64,000 bases of DNA from Bacteroidales bacterium (GTDB lineage Bacteria > Bacteroidota > Bacteroidia > Bacteroidales > P3). The notes beneath the pieces were generated by a model. That model was not told the origin of the DNA. It saw only the letters and a program-made list of their open reading frames with translations, and made no database searches. The stretch spans positions 124,001 through 188,000 of the forward strand of contig JAFTFL010000018.1 in the NCBI GenBank assembly GCA_017449525.1, in the 5' to 3' direction. The position numbers and the translations under genes were made by a program. Shown here in pieces: positions 63,631-64,000 of the stretch (positions are counted from its first letter, which is position 1; every line of letters begins with the position of its first letter).

Positions 63631-64000
63631 ATGGCCAAAAGCAAATCATACTACTACTGCAGTCAATGTGGCTACCGCTCCGCCTCTTGGCTGGGACGTT
63701 GCCCTGAGTGTGGAACTTGGAACTCCATGGAGGAAGAGGTGGTGCGGGCGGCTTCAGCCAGCGCAGCCGCAAGCGTGCGAGCCACAGGTAGCACATCGGT
63801 GCCGCATCTGCTGCACGAAGTAACCTACAGCCAACAAGAACGCATTGCCACCCACAGTGCCGAGTTGGACCGAGTGCTGGGGGGTGGCTTGGTACCTGGC
63901 TCACTGCTTTTGATAGGTGGTGAGCCTGGCATAGGCAAGAGTACACTGCTGCTGCAGACGGCCATGTCTATCAAAGACCGCACTGTATTCTACGTCAGTG
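63631..64000 (+). CDS. radA: DNA repair protein RadA (Sms), N-terminal part
   Basis: Only the first 123 residues lie in the window; the frame is open at the right edge. The zinc finger is clear (YYCSQCGYRSASWLGRCPEC, the CX2C-CX2C pattern), followed by a linker and the start of the RecA-like ATPase core with Walker A GGEPGIGKSTLLLQ. RadA promotes branch migration of recombination intermediates. The start MAKSKSYYYC is the family's usual N-terminus. Confidence 0.95.
   Translation, partial: MAKSKSYYYCSQCGYRSASWLGRCPECGTWNSMEEEVVRAASASAAASVRATGSTSVPHLLHEVTYSQQERIATHSAELDRVLGGGLVPGSLLLIGGEPGIGKSTLLLQTAMSIKDRTVFYVS

Overview
The window reads as a chromosomal segment of a member of the Bacteroidota, most likely order Bacteroidales. 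Four things point there: Bacteroidota-type promoter boxes (-7 TANNTTTG) before many genes; three cargo proteins with C-terminal sorting domains of the type IX secretion system (T9SS); many lipoproteins with an LxxC lipobox; and family members typical of the phylum (two-domain UspA, LytS/LytTR pair, TonB family protein, TlpA-like proteins, a receptor plus beta-propeller lipoprotein pair resembling BtuB/BtuG). No insertion sequence, phage, integrase, cas gene or rRNA operon was seen.

Layout. 0-7.4 kb (+): a giant T9SS surface protein cut by the left edge, then a decayed lipoprotein gene. 7.7-23.9 kb (-): thioesterase, tRNA-Phe, lspA, mutA, a T9SS adhesin gene broken by an in-frame TGA, yraN, an ABC-F ATPase, a TonB protein, a flavoprotein, uspA, a LolE-like permease, rbfA, mtnA and an outer-membrane protein. 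24.4-30.7 kb (+): lptG-like permease, sufE, a DUF59 protein, an OppC-like permease, three lipoproteins and a TIGR04076-like protein. 30.8-33.7 kb (-): a two-component pair. 34.3-35.3 kb (+): radical SAM protein and tRNA-Cys. 35.4-39.3 kb (-): ruvB, hutI, lolD, rlmB. 39.4-42.7 kb (+): TonB-dependent receptor and beta-propeller lipoprotein. 42.8-43.1 kb (-): DRTGG protein. 43.4-51.4 kb (+): TolC/HlyD/ABC-2/ABC-2 exporter with a LytS/LytTR pair and a barrel-like lipoprotein. 51.5-53.7 kb (-): ftsY, rimO. 54.2 kb (+): hsp20. 54.7-58.3 kb (-): TlpA-like protein and M3 peptidase. 58.8-60.2 kb (+): Omp28-like T9SS cargo. 60.3-63.4 kb (-): YD-repeat-like protein, GT2 glycosyltransferase and polytopic membrane protein. 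63.6 kb (+): radA, cut by the right edge.

Many genes serve the envelope: lipoprotein maturation (LspA), lipoprotein release (LolD- and LolE-like), LPS transport (LptG-like), TonB-driven uptake, T9SS cargo and an efflux system with its own regulators. B12-dependent MutA and a possible cobalamin importer lie in the same window.

The most unusual signal is a family of short palindromic repeat arrays. A GTAC-centred unit of about 15 bp recurs every 22-23 bp in three divergent intergenic gaps (about 23.98-24.12, 33.95-34.12 and 58.49-58.59 kb), with a degenerate pair at 39.34 kb and single copies elsewhere. In all three arrays the consensus reads the same way on the minus strand, and a similar short sequence precedes it. 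I do not recognise this family. Other points of note are a Trp-to-TGA nonsense codon in a T9SS adhesin gene, a G tract in that gene's leader, a degenerate 45-bp tandem repeat, and two sensor kinase genes whose start codons lie almost on top of their promoters.
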